Shown here: positions 53,000 to 62,362 of the stretch, in pieces | Numbering within the stretch: position 1 is the first letter of the stretch | Layout of the letters: each line of letters starts with the position of its first letter | Source of the DNA: Anderseniella sp963698275 | Lineage (GTDB): Bacteria > Pseudomonadota > Alphaproteobacteria > Rhizobiales > Aestuariivirgaceae | Assembly (NCBI GenBank): GCA_963698275.1 | Contig: CAVOQE010000009.1 | Span: forward strand, 372,001 to 436,000 | DNA length: 64,000 bases | Reading direction: 5' to 3' | Notes under the pieces: model-generated | Told to the model about the DNA's origin: nothing | The model's input: only the letters and a program-made list of their open reading frames with translations | Databases searched by the model: none | Program-made: the position numbers and the translations under genes

Positions 53000-54436
53000 T
53001 TAAAGCTTCATCTTGACATACTTTGGCTCAAGATAGTCGTGAATGCCAAGCGATCCGCCTTCGCGCCCCATGCCGCTTTCCTTGATACCGCCAAAGGGTG
53101 CCTCTGCGGTCGCAAGCAGCATTTCGTTGACACCGACCATGCCGACTTCCATATCCTCTGATGCGCGCGTTGCGGTACCCAGGTCATCGGTAAACAGATA
53201 CCCGGCCAGGCCAAACGGCAGCGAGTTGGCCCGCGTCATGACATCATCGTACTCGGTAAACGTGGTCAGCGGCGCAATCGGGCCGAACGGTTCTTCGGTC
53301 ATCACCATGGCATCATCCGGCACCCGGCCCAGCACCGTGGGTTCATAGTAGAAGCCGCGATTGAAGTCCTTGGGCGGCTGGCCGCCGGCCAGAATTTCAG
53401 CACCCTTGTCGACGGCATCGGCAACCATGGTCTTGATGGTATCCAGCCCGCGCGCATTGGCCATCGGGCCCATCTGGGTGCCTTCATCCATGCCGCGCCC
53501 CACCTTGATGGATTTGGCGACCTGGGCGAATTTGGCGGCAAAGGCATCATACCTGGCTTCATGCACGTAAAACCGTGTCGGCGAGATGCACACCTGCCCG
53601 CAGTTTCTGAACTTGGTGCCGGCACAAACCTCTGCAGCCTTTTCCGCATCGGCATCTTCAAACACGATGACCGGGCCATGCCCGCCCAGTTCCATGGATA
53701 CCTTTTTGACACCGTCCGCCGCCAGGTGCAGGATTTCCTTGCCCACCGGCACCGAACCGGTCACCGAAACCTTGCGCACCACAGGTGATGAAATCAGGTG
53801 TTTCGCGATCATGCTCGAATTGCCGGTGACGAAATTCACCACGCCTTTCGGAATGCCCGCATCATGACACGCCTGAACAATCAGGGCGCACGAACCGGGT
53901 GCTTCCCCGGCCGGTTTGATGATCACCGAACACCCGGCAGCAAGCGCGGCGGCGATCTTGCGCGCCGGTAAAAGGGCCGGGAAGTTCCAGGCCGAAAACG
54001 CCGCTACAACGCCAACCGGCTGGTAGATGACCGCCAGCCGGCTGTCATGGGTGCGCGAGCCGATCAGCTGGCCGTAAATCCGCTTGGTTTCTTCCGAGTA
54101 CCATTCGAACTGGTCAGCCGCGCCATTGGTCTCGCCCTTGGCTTCTGCCAGCGGCTTGCCGGTCTCGATCGACATGATGGTGGCAATGGTGTCCAGCCGT
54201 TCCCGGATCAGGTCGGCAACCTTGCGGATCTTTGCAGCCCGTTCCCAGGTCCCGGTCTGTTTCCATTCGGCAAAGCCTGCTTCTGCGGCAGACAATGCAC
54301 GGTCAAGGTCTTCACTGCCGGCATCGGAGATCTTGCCGATCTCGTCCTCGTTGGCAGGGTCAAAAACCTGTTTTGTCGCTCCGCCCTTGGCTGAAACCCA
54401 CTCACCATCGATATAAAGCTGAAAGTCCTGATACAC
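53000..54436 (-). CDS. NAD(P)-dependent aldehyde dehydrogenase (succinate-semialdehyde-type)
   Basis: 478 residues, the usual length. Motifs: FSAWNFPALLPARKIAAALA, cofactor region VTGSVPVGKEILHLAADG, general-base glutamate in SMELGGHGPVIVF and catalytic cysteine in KFRNCGQVCISPTRFYVH, then MTEEPFGPIAPLTTF and PFGGIKESGMGREGG. It groups with succinate, glutarate or oxoglutarate semialdehyde dehydrogenases. In the operon it fits the last step of a sugar-acid-like route that ends in a dicarboxylate. Confidence 0.92.
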   Translation of the reverse strand: MYQDFQLYIDGEWVSAKGGATKQVFDPANEDEIGKISDAGSEDLDRALSAAEAGFAEWKQTGTWERAAKIRKVADLIRERLDTIATIMSIETGKPLAEAKGETNGAADQFEWYSEETKRIYGQLIGSRTHDSRLAVIYQPVGVVAAFSAWNFPALLPARKIAAALAAGCSVIIKPAGEAPGSCALIVQACHDAGIPKGVVNFVTGNSSMIAKHLISSPVVRKVSVTGSVPVGKEILHLAADGVKKVSMELGGHGPVIVFEDADAEKAAEVCAGTKFRNCGQVCISPTRFYVHEARYDAFAAKFAQVAKSIKVGRGMDEGTQMGPMANARGLDTIKTMVADAVDKGAEILAGGQPPKDFNRGFYYEPTVLGRVPDDAMVMTEEPFGPIAPLTTFTEYDDVMTRANSLPFGLAGYLFTDDLGTATRASEDMEVGMVGVNEMLLATAEAPFGGIKESGMGREGGSLGIHDYLEPKYVKMKL

Positions 54437-54452
54437 GTTGAATTTTCCCTGG

Positions 54453-56324
54453 TCAGATTTTCTGTTTCAGATAACGGGCCTGCACATCGTCGACCCAGTT
54501 GCCCACATTCCATGATCCGTAAGCCCCCATGCCGCCGATTGCATCTGTCCCGGCATAGACCGGCACATGCACTAAAGACAATCCGTCATATTCGCCTGCC
54601 TCGTCCAGTGCCTTGCGCAGTCCGTCCCGGTCATACCCGGCAAACACCGCTTTTACACCGGCAACCGACGACGCCAGTTGCACATAGTCAACCGCAACCT
54701 GGTCATTGGTGCGGAATTCCTCACCATATTGCGCATGCTGCAGGCCGGTAATGGCGGCCATCCGGCGGTTGTCAAACAGCACGATCATGCCCTTGACGCC
54801 GTGTTCCACGCCGTCGATCAGGATTTGCGGGTTCATCATGAATGACCCGTCACCGGTGAACGCCACGCCGTAACGCGGTTTGTCGGCCACACCCGAGGCC
54901 AGCAGCGCCGATACGGAAAACCCCATATAGGACGCGCCGGTCTCGGTGTATGTTTCCCCGGTCCGATTATCTTCAACCACCTGAAACCCGTTGGCCTGAA
55001 CGTCACCGGCATCGAAAAACTTTGCCGCATTCAGGGCGCTGGCATGATCTGCCGCAATCTTGATGGCCACCGGCTGGGTCAGCACGTCCCGCCCCCACGC
55101 CGCATCTGCCATGGGCTCGGCAGAAAACCTCTCTGCCTTGAACTTGCTCCACGCCTGTTTTTGCGCCGCGCAGGCTTCAAGCCAGTCCGACCTGGCGGCA
55201 GGATCAATGGAGTTTGAACCAGCTATCTGCTGCAGCAGTCTTGACGTCACCGCGGATATGTCGCCTGGCAGGCCAAAGGTGTTGGCATAGTGCATCAGGT
55301 CGGACAGGTCGCCATTGATATTGATCACGCCTTGCGCATTCGGATAGCCGACCCCGGAGCAGTCCGCCTGGCACACCGCGCGCGTGCCCATGGCAATCAG
55401 AAGGTCTGCATTTTCCATGGCGTAATTGCCGGAGATCGACCCCTTGGAGCCGCCGACATGCATGTTCTGAGGATGCGCGTCAGGCAGCACACCGGTTGAT
55501 CCGGGTGACTGCACCACCACCGCGCCGATACGTTCAGCCAGCCGGCACACCATCTCGTCGTGCCCGCGCGTGCCGCCGCCTGCCTTGATCACCGGACGTT
55601 TCGAAGCCGCAATCCGATCCAGTGCGTCTGCATAAGCCTGATCGTCAGCAGGTGCCGTGGCCGGTACGCTGAGCGCACCGGGCATAGTCGCCAGGTTCAC
55701 CCGGGTCTGCTGCGGCTGGGTGTTCAGAGGCAACAGCACATAGAACGGCCCGGCCTTGTAGGGGTGGTGCACACATGCCGTGCCGCGCCGCATGCAGTCT
55801 CGCAACGCGCCCGGTGTATGAAGCACGTAGGACTGCCCCATAAGGGCACCAATCTGGCCGAACAGGCCCTGCTGCTCCTTGGGGATCTGCTGCATGTTGT
55901 AGCCTTCACCCTGCGTGGTCTCGTCACCGTAGATGTGGTAGACGCCGACACCGTTGGACGCTGCTGCCAGGGAGCCCGCCATCGCCTGCAGGGCGCCGGG
56001 CCCGATGGATGTCACGACGGCACAGGTTTCGCCATACTGCCATGAAAGCGCCGTGGCAGCATGGGCCATTTCCACCTCGTTGCGGCAATTGATGGTACGG
56101 GTGACGCCTTCTTCGTCATAGAGGCGCAACACCTCGCCAAGATCGGTCGAGCCATGCCCGAAAATGGCAAAGTATTTCCGTACGCCCTGCCGGAGCAGGC
56201 CCAGAATCAGGCCCTCCGACAATGACACGTCAACGATGTCGTCAATGTCACCATTGGCCAGCGCATTGTCGATCCCGCCGGCCCTGCTGATAGCCCTGGC
56301 GCGTAGCCTTGCTGCATTACCCAT
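54453..56324 (-). CDS. TPP-dependent enzyme, acetolactate synthase/IolD-like
   Basis: 623 residues from ATG 56324, with CGGAG upstream; ATG 56345 is in frame. PYR domain: FAIFGHGSTDLGEVLRLYDE, INCRNEVEMAHAATAL (activating Glu) and TSIGPGALQAMAGSLAAASN. The central domain has GSKGSISGNYAMENADLLIAMG. The TPP motif is GDGSFMMNPQILIDGVEHGVKGMIVLFDN. IFGHG and SIGPGA recall IolD (trihydroxycyclohexanedione hydrolase) but it lacks the other iol genes. It probably cleaves or joins a C-C bond of a 2-oxo acid or diketone. Confidence 0.8.
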   Translation of the reverse strand: MGNAARLRARAISRAGGIDNALANGDIDDIVDVSLSEGLILGLLRQGVRKYFAIFGHGSTDLGEVLRLYDEEGVTRTINCRNEVEMAHAATALSWQYGETCAVVTSIGPGALQAMAGSLAAASNGVGVYHIYGDETTQGEGYNMQQIPKEQQGLFGQIGALMGQSYVLHTPGALRDCMRRGTACVHHPYKAGPFYVLLPLNTQPQQTRVNLATMPGALSVPATAPADDQAYADALDRIAASKRPVIKAGGGTRGHDEMVCRLAERIGAVVVQSPGSTGVLPDAHPQNMHVGGSKGSISGNYAMENADLLIAMGTRAVCQADCSGVGYPNAQGVININGDLSDLMHYANTFGLPGDISAVTSRLLQQIAGSNSIDPAARSDWLEACAAQKQAWSKFKAERFSAEPMADAAWGRDVLTQPVAIKIAADHASALNAAKFFDAGDVQANGFQVVEDNRTGETYTETGASYMGFSVSALLASGVADKPRYGVAFTGDGSFMMNPQILIDGVEHGVKGMIVLFDNRRMAAITGLQHAQYGEEFRTNDQVAVDYVQLASSVAGVKAVFAGYDRDGLRKALDEAGEYDGLSLVHVPVYAGTDAIGGMGAYGSWNVGNWVDDVQARYLKQKI

Positions 56325-56350
56325 GTCTGTCTCCGGCGCTAGCATCTTGT

Positions 56351-57883
56351 TCAGTTCGCCCCCTGCTGTTGTGCATTTTTGCCATTTGCTGCGTCGCGTG
56401 TCTTCTTCGCGTCACGCATCTGGCCATAGAAATGAAATCCGATGACGCCGATGGTCATTGCATAGAAAACAACCGCGGCAGTAGACGAGAAGAATACCCC
56501 GAAACTGCCTTCAGACATGATCACCGCAGTGCGGAATTCCCGCTCCAGCGTCGGCCCCAGCACCAGGCCGAGAATGATCGGCGTGATCGGAATGCGCGCG
56601 CGCATCAGCAGGTAGCCGATCAGGCCGACACCGACCATCATGTAGACATCAAGAAATGAATTGCGGATGGCAAACGTGCCGACCCCGCACATGATGAGAA
56701 TACCCACCGCCATCAGGTGTGGCGGTACTTTCAACAGCTTCACGAAACCGCGAATGCCGAAATACTGGAACACCACAACCGTGACGTAGGAAACAAAAAT
56801 TGCCAGGTAGATCAGGTAAACCTCAGCCTTGTTGTTGGTAAACAACATCGGACCGGGCACCAGCCCGTGGATCAGAAACCCGCCCAGCATGACAGCGGTT
56901 GCCGGATCGCCCGGAATACCGAGCGACAGAAGCGGGATCATGGCGCCGCCGGTGACGGCATTGTTGGCAGATTCAGGTGCCATCACGCCATCAAGCTTGC
57001 CCTTGCCGAACCGCTCAGGCTCCTTCGAAAACCGTTTTGCATGATCGTAGGCCAGGAATGCCGCAATCGGCCCGCCGGTACCGGGGATGGAGCCGACCGC
57101 GGTGCCCAGTGCCGAACAGCGGAACATCAGCCAGAATGAATTGCGCAATTGTTTCAGGGTCGGCAGTTCGCTGCGAACTCCGGATGCATTCAGCTTGAAC
57201 GCCCGGTCGAGCTTGTAGTCGATCAGCGTCTTCATGATCTGCGGCACGGCGAACAGCCCGACCATAGCGACCAGCAGATCGACGCCCTGCAGCAAGGGCG
57301 TCCACCCGAACGTCATGCGTGCGACACCGTCCATGTCATCCAGGCCGATGGTCATCAGCAGCAACCCGATGATGCCGGCAATCATGCCGCGTACCAGCGA
57401 CTTTCCGGCCAGCCCGCAAATCGTCGACATGCCGAACAGCACCAGCGCGAATATCTCCACCGGCCCGAACTGGATGGCCAGCCGCGCAACCAGGTCGACC
57501 GAGACAATCATCACCAGCAGGCTGAAGATGCCGCCAAATCCGCTGGCCAGCACCGCACCACCCAGGGCCAGGCCGGCGCGCCCGTTGCGGGTCATCTTGT
57601 ACCCGTCAAGCACGGTCGCGGCTGCAGACGGCGTGCCCGGAATGCCGAGCAGGATCGCCGATACGGAACCGCCGGTCATGCCGCCGATATACGTGCCCAG
57701 CAACATGCCAATGGCAGCACTGGTGTCGAATTTGAAGGTGATCGGCAGCACCAGCGCCAGAGCCATGGAATAGGTCAGACCCGGTACGGACCCGAACACG
57801 ATACCGATGATCGCGCCGGCCACGATGGCGAGCAGCGTGAACGGGTCTGATACGGCACCCAGGGCACTGGCGAATGCGTCCAT
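56351..57883 (-). CDS. tctA: Tripartite tricarboxylate transporter, large permease TctA
   Basis: 510 residues with about eleven or twelve membrane helices. Family text is clear: GSVPGLTYSMALALVLPITF, GTYIGGMTGGSVSAILLGIPGTPSAAATVLDGY, SIPGTGGPIAAFLAYDHAKRFSK, FGKGKLDGVMAPESANNAVTGGAMIPLLSLGIPGDPATAV. It carries a di- or tricarboxylate-like substrate across the inner membrane with TctB, using the binding protein TctC. It is the fourth permease-related gene in a row (tctC-tctB-tctA). Confidence 0.94.
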   Translation of the reverse strand: MDAFASALGAVSDPFTLLAIVAGAIIGIVFGSVPGLTYSMALALVLPITFKFDTSAAIGMLLGTYIGGMTGGSVSAILLGIPGTPSAAATVLDGYKMTRNGRAGLALGGAVLASGFGGIFSLLVMIVSVDLVARLAIQFGPVEIFALVLFGMSTICGLAGKSLVRGMIAGIIGLLLMTIGLDDMDGVARMTFGWTPLLQGVDLLVAMVGLFAVPQIMKTLIDYKLDRAFKLNASGVRSELPTLKQLRNSFWLMFRCSALGTAVGSIPGTGGPIAAFLAYDHAKRFSKEPERFGKGKLDGVMAPESANNAVTGGAMIPLLSLGIPGDPATAVMLGGFLIHGLVPGPMLFTNNKAEVYLIYLAIFVSYVTVVVFQYFGIRGFVKLLKVPPHLMAVGILIMCGVGTFAIRNSFLDVYMMVGVGLIGYLLMRARIPITPIILGLVLGPTLEREFRTAVIMSEGSFGVFFSSTAAVVFYAMTIGVIGFHFYGQMRDAKKTRDAANGKNAQQQGAN

Positions 57884-57892
57884 GGCGTGCTC

Positions 57893-58390
57893 CTAAAATG
57901 CCAGATTGATCAGTTTGCCGTACGGCAGGTAAACGCCCAGCAGCTTGCCGAAAATCAGGTAAATGCCCAGGGACAGGCCGACCGACATGCCGAGGATCAG
58001 CTTCGGCCGCCAGATACCCAGCACCGGCCCGACAGCCGCTGCTACAACCAGCGCGGTTGCGATCATGAAGCCGGTATATTCCAGCAGCGCTGCATACCCG
58101 ACCAGCAGGCCGACGGTAGCAGCGATCGCCCAAGCCTCAACCCCCCGGCTGATATCAGGCGCAGCGGCTTCGTCGTCGATGGTCTCAACAGGAGCAGGCC
58201 GGAGGCTTTGCAGCAGAATGATGAGGCTCAATCCGCCCAGCAGCAGCCCCAGGCCCAGGGGAAACCCCCTGGCGCCCAGGCGCGAGCCGTCTTCGGCACC
58301 GGGGATGGTTGCAAGTACTCCCCAGCACCAAAGTGCCGATACCACAAGCAATATGGTACCCAGTATGATATCGGGCCGGCGCGATGTCAT
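57893..58390 (-). CDS. tctB: Tripartite tricarboxylate transporter, small permease TctB
   Basis: 165 residues with four hydrophobic segments (about 7-25, 45-60, 83-110 and 125-155), the usual TctB plan. Weak sequence conservation is normal for this subunit; GARGFPLGLGLLLGGLSLIILLQ is the most typical part. It lies 9 nt downstream of tctC and 9 nt upstream of tctA. Confidence 0.85.
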   Translation of the reverse strand: MTSRRPDIILGTILLVVSALWCWGVLATIPGAEDGSRLGARGFPLGLGLLLGGLSLIILLQSLRPAPVETIDDEAAAPDISRGVEAWAIAATVGLLVGYAALLEYTGFMIATALVVAAAVGPVLGIWRPKLILGMSVGLSLGIYLIFGKLLGVYLPYGKLINLAF

Positions 58391-58399
58391 TGACGCTGC

Positions 58400-59371
58400 C
58401 TATTTCTTCAGGCCGAGTTTATCCATCAGGTCACTGATCGCGGCATCATCCGATGCAATCAGCGAACCGAACTCGTCTGCCGGCAGGAACGATGCTTCAA
58501 AGCCGATCTTGTCGGCGGCGGACTGGAACTCGTCAGATTCAATCGCTGCCTTGGCTGCGTCCTGCAGCTTGGCAACCACATCGGCCGGCGTACCGGCAGG
58601 TGCGGCCAGGCCACGCCACATGGTGATGTTCAGATCCGTTGCACCGGCTTCGGCACATGACGGGGTATCCTTGAGCTGCGGAATGCGGTCCTTGCCGGTC
58701 ACGCACAGGATCGACAGCTTGCCGGCCTGCTGATGCGGGATGAACTGGCCCGGCCACTGCACGGCGGCATCGACCCGCTTGGCGAGGAGCTCGACAGGTG
58801 CCTTGCCCTTGCCGTACGGCACATAGACCACCTTGTCCGCGATACCCATCTTGTCGAACAGGGCAGCAGAGGTCAGGTGCGTGAACGAGCCATTGCCGGA
58901 AATACCAACCTTCAGCTTGCTGTCGCCGGCCTTCACGGCCTTGGCCATGTCTTCAAGTGATTTCCAGCCGGAGTCAGCGCTGACCGCCAGCGCCGGTGTT
59001 TCAACGCTCACCCGGGCGATTGGCGTAAACGCCTCATAGTTGAATTTCATGTTGCCGCGATAATGCGATGTGCTCACCGAATTGGAGTTCCACACCATGT
59101 TGTAACCGTCGGCAGCCGTTGACTGAACATGCGAATATCCGACCGCACCGCCGCCGCCTGTGCGGCTGACCGCAACCACCGGGTTAGCCAGGTTCTTCGA
59201 CATCAGGTCTGCCAGCAACTGGCCGATGGTCTGTGCCGTGCCGCCGAACAGCACCGTCATTTCAACAGGCTTTTCAGGGAACTCTGCGCGCGCCTGGACA
59301 TTCAGTCCGGCCAGCAGAAAGACGGACGCGGTTGCCCCCAGCAACAGAGATTTCAGGTTCATTTTCATCAT
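58400..59371 (-). CDS. tctC: Tripartite tricarboxylate transporter substrate-binding protein TctC
   Basis: 323 residues; ATG 59371 follows GGAGGAAACC. The signal peptide (MMKMNLKSLLLGATASVFLL, cut near ARA-EF) precedes a Bug/TctC-type binding protein: EFPEKPVEMTVLFGGTAQTIGQLLADLMSK, VVAVSRTGGGGAVGYSHVQ and VYVPYGKGKAPVELLAKRVDAAV. It captures a carboxylate in the periplasm. An open frame upstream to 59554 overlaps the preceding gene and has no family content. Confidence 0.93.
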   Translation of the reverse strand: MMKMNLKSLLLGATASVFLLAGLNVQARAEFPEKPVEMTVLFGGTAQTIGQLLADLMSKNLANPVVAVSRTGGGGAVGYSHVQSTAADGYNMVWNSNSVSTSHYRGNMKFNYEAFTPIARVSVETPALAVSADSGWKSLEDMAKAVKAGDSKLKVGISGNGSFTHLTSAALFDKMGIADKVVYVPYGKGKAPVELLAKRVDAAVQWPGQFIPHQQAGKLSILCVTGKDRIPQLKDTPSCAEAGATDLNITMWRGLAAPAGTPADVVAKLQDAAKAAIESDEFQSAADKIGFEASFLPADEFGSLIASDDAAISDLMDKLGLKK

Positions 59372-59450
59372 GGTTTCCTCCAAGGGTTTACCGAGCCCGT
59401 TGCGAGCTCGTGGCTTTGCCGGTGCATTTTGTCTTCCGGCGGTTTTCAGT

Positions 59451-60467
59451 TCATTCAGCAGCTTCCAGTCGACCGGCAGCAGCCTTGGCTTCCAGCGCCG
59501 CCAGCACCTTTTCAGGCGTTGCGGGCAAAGATGTAATGCGTACGCCAACGGCATCGTAGATCGCGTTCATGATGGCCGGCGCGGTTGGCACCAGTGCAGG
59601 TTCGCCGATGCCCTTTGCGCCCAGCGGGCTCTTCGGATCGGGGTCTTCCACGATCACCGTATTGATCTCGGGGATATCCAGCGAGGTCGGCAATATGTAT
59701 TTGGCAAAGCCGTGCGTCTTGGTATGTCCGTCTTCGAGCTGGTAGTCTTCCATCAGGGCCTGTCCGAGACCCTGAACGACACCGCCTTCGATCTGGCCTT
59801 CCACACCGCGCGGATTGATGGCCCGGCCCACGTCATGGGCCGCCCAGATACCCAGCACCTGCACTTCGCCGGTCACCGTATCAACCTCGACCTCGGCCAC
59901 CTGGGTGCCGAACACATAGGCCTGCCACGGGCTGCCGGAGCCGTCGACCGGATCAAGCCCGGTTCCGTGGGCGGTAAACGATCCCGAGCCAACCGGCACC
60001 ACGCCGCGCTTCTTGCAGATGTCCACCGCCTCTTCCATGGACATCTTGAGATTGGAGTCTTTCGACCAGATCTCGCCGTCAAAGGCTTCAATACTGTCTG
60101 CGTCCACGTCCCAGTGATCGGCCAGTTCCTTGTCCAGCTTGGCGCGCGCGTCCCGGCACGCCAGCGCAACCGAATTGCCGATCATGTAGGTCTGCCTTGT
60201 GGCACCGGCATGGGCGGCTTCCGGCGAACGTGCCGTGTCATTGTCGCCGATGGTAATGTCTTCCGGCTTGATGCCCATTTCCTCTGCCGCCACCTGGGCC
60301 AGCAGGGTCAGGATGCCTTCACCGATTTCAGTGACGCCGGTAACGATTTTTCCCGTGCCGCCATCATCAAGCTCTGCCCAGGCACCGGCCCGGTCAATGG
60401 TTGCGGTTCGCGCAATACCATACCAGCTCGCCGCCATGCCGCGGCCACGCATCTTGCGTTCCATCAT
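59451..60467 (-). CDS. Molybdenum hydroxylase Mo-binding subunit, C-terminal half as a separate protein
   Basis: 338 residues starting with ATGATG that overlaps the preceding stop and has GGAGGTGGC upstream. It is the second molybdopterin-binding domain alone: RGRGMAASWYGIARTATIDR, VTEIGEGILTLLAQVAAEEMG, the pterin-binding EAAHAGATRQTYMIGNS, AHDVGRAINPRGVEGQIEGG and catalytic glutamate in GAKGIGEPALVP. Normal family members carry this fused to the first Mo domain. It should assemble with the protein encoded at 60464-62362. Confidence 0.86.
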   Translation of the reverse strand: MMERKMRGRGMAASWYGIARTATIDRAGAWAELDDGGTGKIVTGVTEIGEGILTLLAQVAAEEMGIKPEDITIGDNDTARSPEAAHAGATRQTYMIGNSVALACRDARAKLDKELADHWDVDADSIEAFDGEIWSKDSNLKMSMEEAVDICKKRGVVPVGSGSFTAHGTGLDPVDGSGSPWQAYVFGTQVAEVEVDTVTGEVQVLGIWAAHDVGRAINPRGVEGQIEGGVVQGLGQALMEDYQLEDGHTKTHGFAKYILPTSLDIPEINTVIVEDPDPKSPLGAKGIGEPALVPTAPAIMNAIYDAVGVRITSLPATPEKVLAALEAKAAAGRLEAAE

Positions 60468-62362
60468 GCCACCTCCTGGCGATCATCATCGCCGGTCTTG
60501 CGGAACCGTGCGCCCAGTGTACAGGGCGGGCGCGTGTCATCACCACCCAGATCGTTGCGGTCCGGCCCGCGCATGCTGACCGGCCCGGCTTCCCAGCGCG
60601 AGGCCTTTTCGGCTGCATCCAGAACCCGGCCGATGGACACGGAACCCAATTCTTGTTGCGTGTGGGTAATGGCACCATCCTGCATCATGTTGATGCGTCG
60701 TATTTCAAACGGATCGAGGCCGAGCTTTTCCGCGCAGATGTCGAGATGGGATTCCGTTGCAAACTGCGATTGCATGGCCCCGAATGTGCGGAAGGCGCCT
60801 GACGGTGTGTTATTGGTGTAAACGCCATAAGTATCGATCTGGACGTTGGGTATATTGTACGGGCCGCACGACAGGATGGCAGCCTTGCGCATGACGCCTT
60901 CGGTCGACAGCCCGTAGGCGCCCCCGTCGGAAATCATCTTGAACGACACCGCCGTTATGCGGCCGTCATTCTTCAGGCCCATCTTGTAGGTGATGCGCGC
61001 CGGATGGCGTTTGGCGGTCGAGATGATGGACTCTTCGCGTGTGTACACCAGCCGGACAGGCGAGCCTGTCTTCATCGCCGCCAGCGCCAGCATGCCCTGG
61101 TAGATCATGTCTTCCTTGCCGCCAAAACCGCCGCCGACCGGGCTCATGATGAAGCGGACCTTGTTGATCGGCCTGTCGATGATCTTTGCCAGCATGTGAC
61201 GGTGATGGGTGATGTTCTGGCTCGGCGATACCACAGTGACCACATCGTCATGATCGACATAGGCGATGCCTGCTTCCGGCTCCAGATAGGCGTGTTCCAC
61301 GGCCTGGGTTTCATAGGTCTGCTCGACCACCAGATCGGCGTCCGCGAAACCCTGCTCCAGGTTTCCTTTGCGAATGGGAATGTGCTTTACGACATTGTCG
61401 GGCGCATAGTCATGCACAACCGGAGCGCCGCTCTGCATCGCTTCTTCTGAGTCAAACACTGCCGCAATTTGCTCATACTCAATCTTGATGAGGGATACCG
61501 CACGCGCCGCCGTCAGGACGTCGTCAGCCGTAACTGCGGCAATGGCCTCGCCGACATATCGCACCCGACCGCGTGCCATGATCGGCTGGTCATGCACAAA
61601 CACACCGAAGCCGTCTTCGCCGGGCACGTCGTCAGCAGTAATGACACAAGCCACGCCGGGCAGATTTTCAGCTTCGCTGGTGTCGATGGACTTTATCAGG
61701 GCATGCGCATGCGGGCTTCTGAGCACCTGCATGTGCAGCATGCCCGGCATCACCATGTCGCCGGCATAACGCAACCTGCCCGACACCTTGCTCGGCGCAT
61801 CCAGCCGGCGGACATTGTTGCCGATATAGGACTTACCGGGACCGTCGGCCTCCAGTACAGCAGCACTGCTCTCGCCCGACAGCACGTCACGGGCCATTTC
61901 GACAGCTTCGAAAATCTTGGTGTAGCCGGTGCAGCGGCAGATATTGCCGCCAAGGCGCTCCTTGATCTCCTCGATGTCGGCTTTCGGGTTTTCGCGCAGG
62001 GCCGATGTTGCCGCCATCACCATGCCGGGAATGCAGTAGCCGCACTGGCTGGCACCGGTCTTGTGAAACGCCTTCTGCACCGGCGTCAGGTCGCCACCCC
62101 ACCCGGTCAGGCCTTCGATGGTTTCGATACTGGTGCCGTTTGCCTTGGCCACCGGCATCAGGCACGACTTGACCAGCTTGCCGTCGACAAACACCGAACA
62201 GGTGCCGCATTCACCGGCGCCGCAGCCTTCTTTTGCACCGGTCAGGGCAAGATCGTCACGGATGAAATCCAGCAGGCGCTGGTGCGGCTGTGCCCGCCGC
62301 TTCATGGTGCGTCCGTTGATCTGGAATTCCAGATGCAGGTCGGTTTGGGTTTGTTCAGACAT
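60464..62362 (-). CDS. Fused [2Fe-2S] plus first Mo-binding domain of molybdenum hydroxylase
   Basis: 632 residues from ATG 62362 (MSEQTQTDLHL), with AGGGAG upstream. Residues 1-165 form the two [2Fe-2S] domains (cysteines 47, 52, 55, 67 and 107, 110, 142, 144). A linker GKSYIGNNVRRLDAPSKVSG leads into the large-subunit N-terminal domain, then SPVGGGFGGKEDMIYQG and the loop NTPSGAFRTFGAMQSQFATE. It ends with about 38 residues of unrelated tail (GPDRNDLGGDDTRPPCTLGA) after LDAAEKASRWEAGP. Electron transfer and part of the active site are thus in one chain; the second Mo domain is encoded next. Confidence 0.88.
   Translation of the reverse strand: MSEQTQTDLHLEFQINGRTMKRRAQPHQRLLDFIRDDLALTGAKEGCGAGECGTCSVFVDGKLVKSCLMPVAKANGTSIETIEGLTGWGGDLTPVQKAFHKTGASQCGYCIPGMVMAATSALRENPKADIEEIKERLGGNICRCTGYTKIFEAVEMARDVLSGESSAAVLEADGPGKSYIGNNVRRLDAPSKVSGRLRYAGDMVMPGMLHMQVLRSPHAHALIKSIDTSEAENLPGVACVITADDVPGEDGFGVFVHDQPIMARGRVRYVGEAIAAVTADDVLTAARAVSLIKIEYEQIAAVFDSEEAMQSGAPVVHDYAPDNVVKHIPIRKGNLEQGFADADLVVEQTYETQAVEHAYLEPEAGIAYVDHDDVVTVVSPSQNITHHRHMLAKIIDRPINKVRFIMSPVGGGFGGKEDMIYQGMLALAAMKTGSPVRLVYTREESIISTAKRHPARITYKMGLKNDGRITAVSFKMISDGGAYGLSTEGVMRKAAILSCGPYNIPNVQIDTYGVYTNNTPSGAFRTFGAMQSQFATESHLDICAEKLGLDPFEIRRINMMQDGAITHTQQELGSVSIGRVLDAAEKASRWEAGPVSMRGPDRNDLGGDDTRPPCTLGARFRKTGDDDRQEVA

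Noticed and set aside
59160..60821. Plus-strand open frame of about 550 codons
   Set aside because: It covers the opposite strand of tctC and both Mo-subunit genes, which carry full family motifs; its own text is Arg/His/Pro-rich without recognisable domains.
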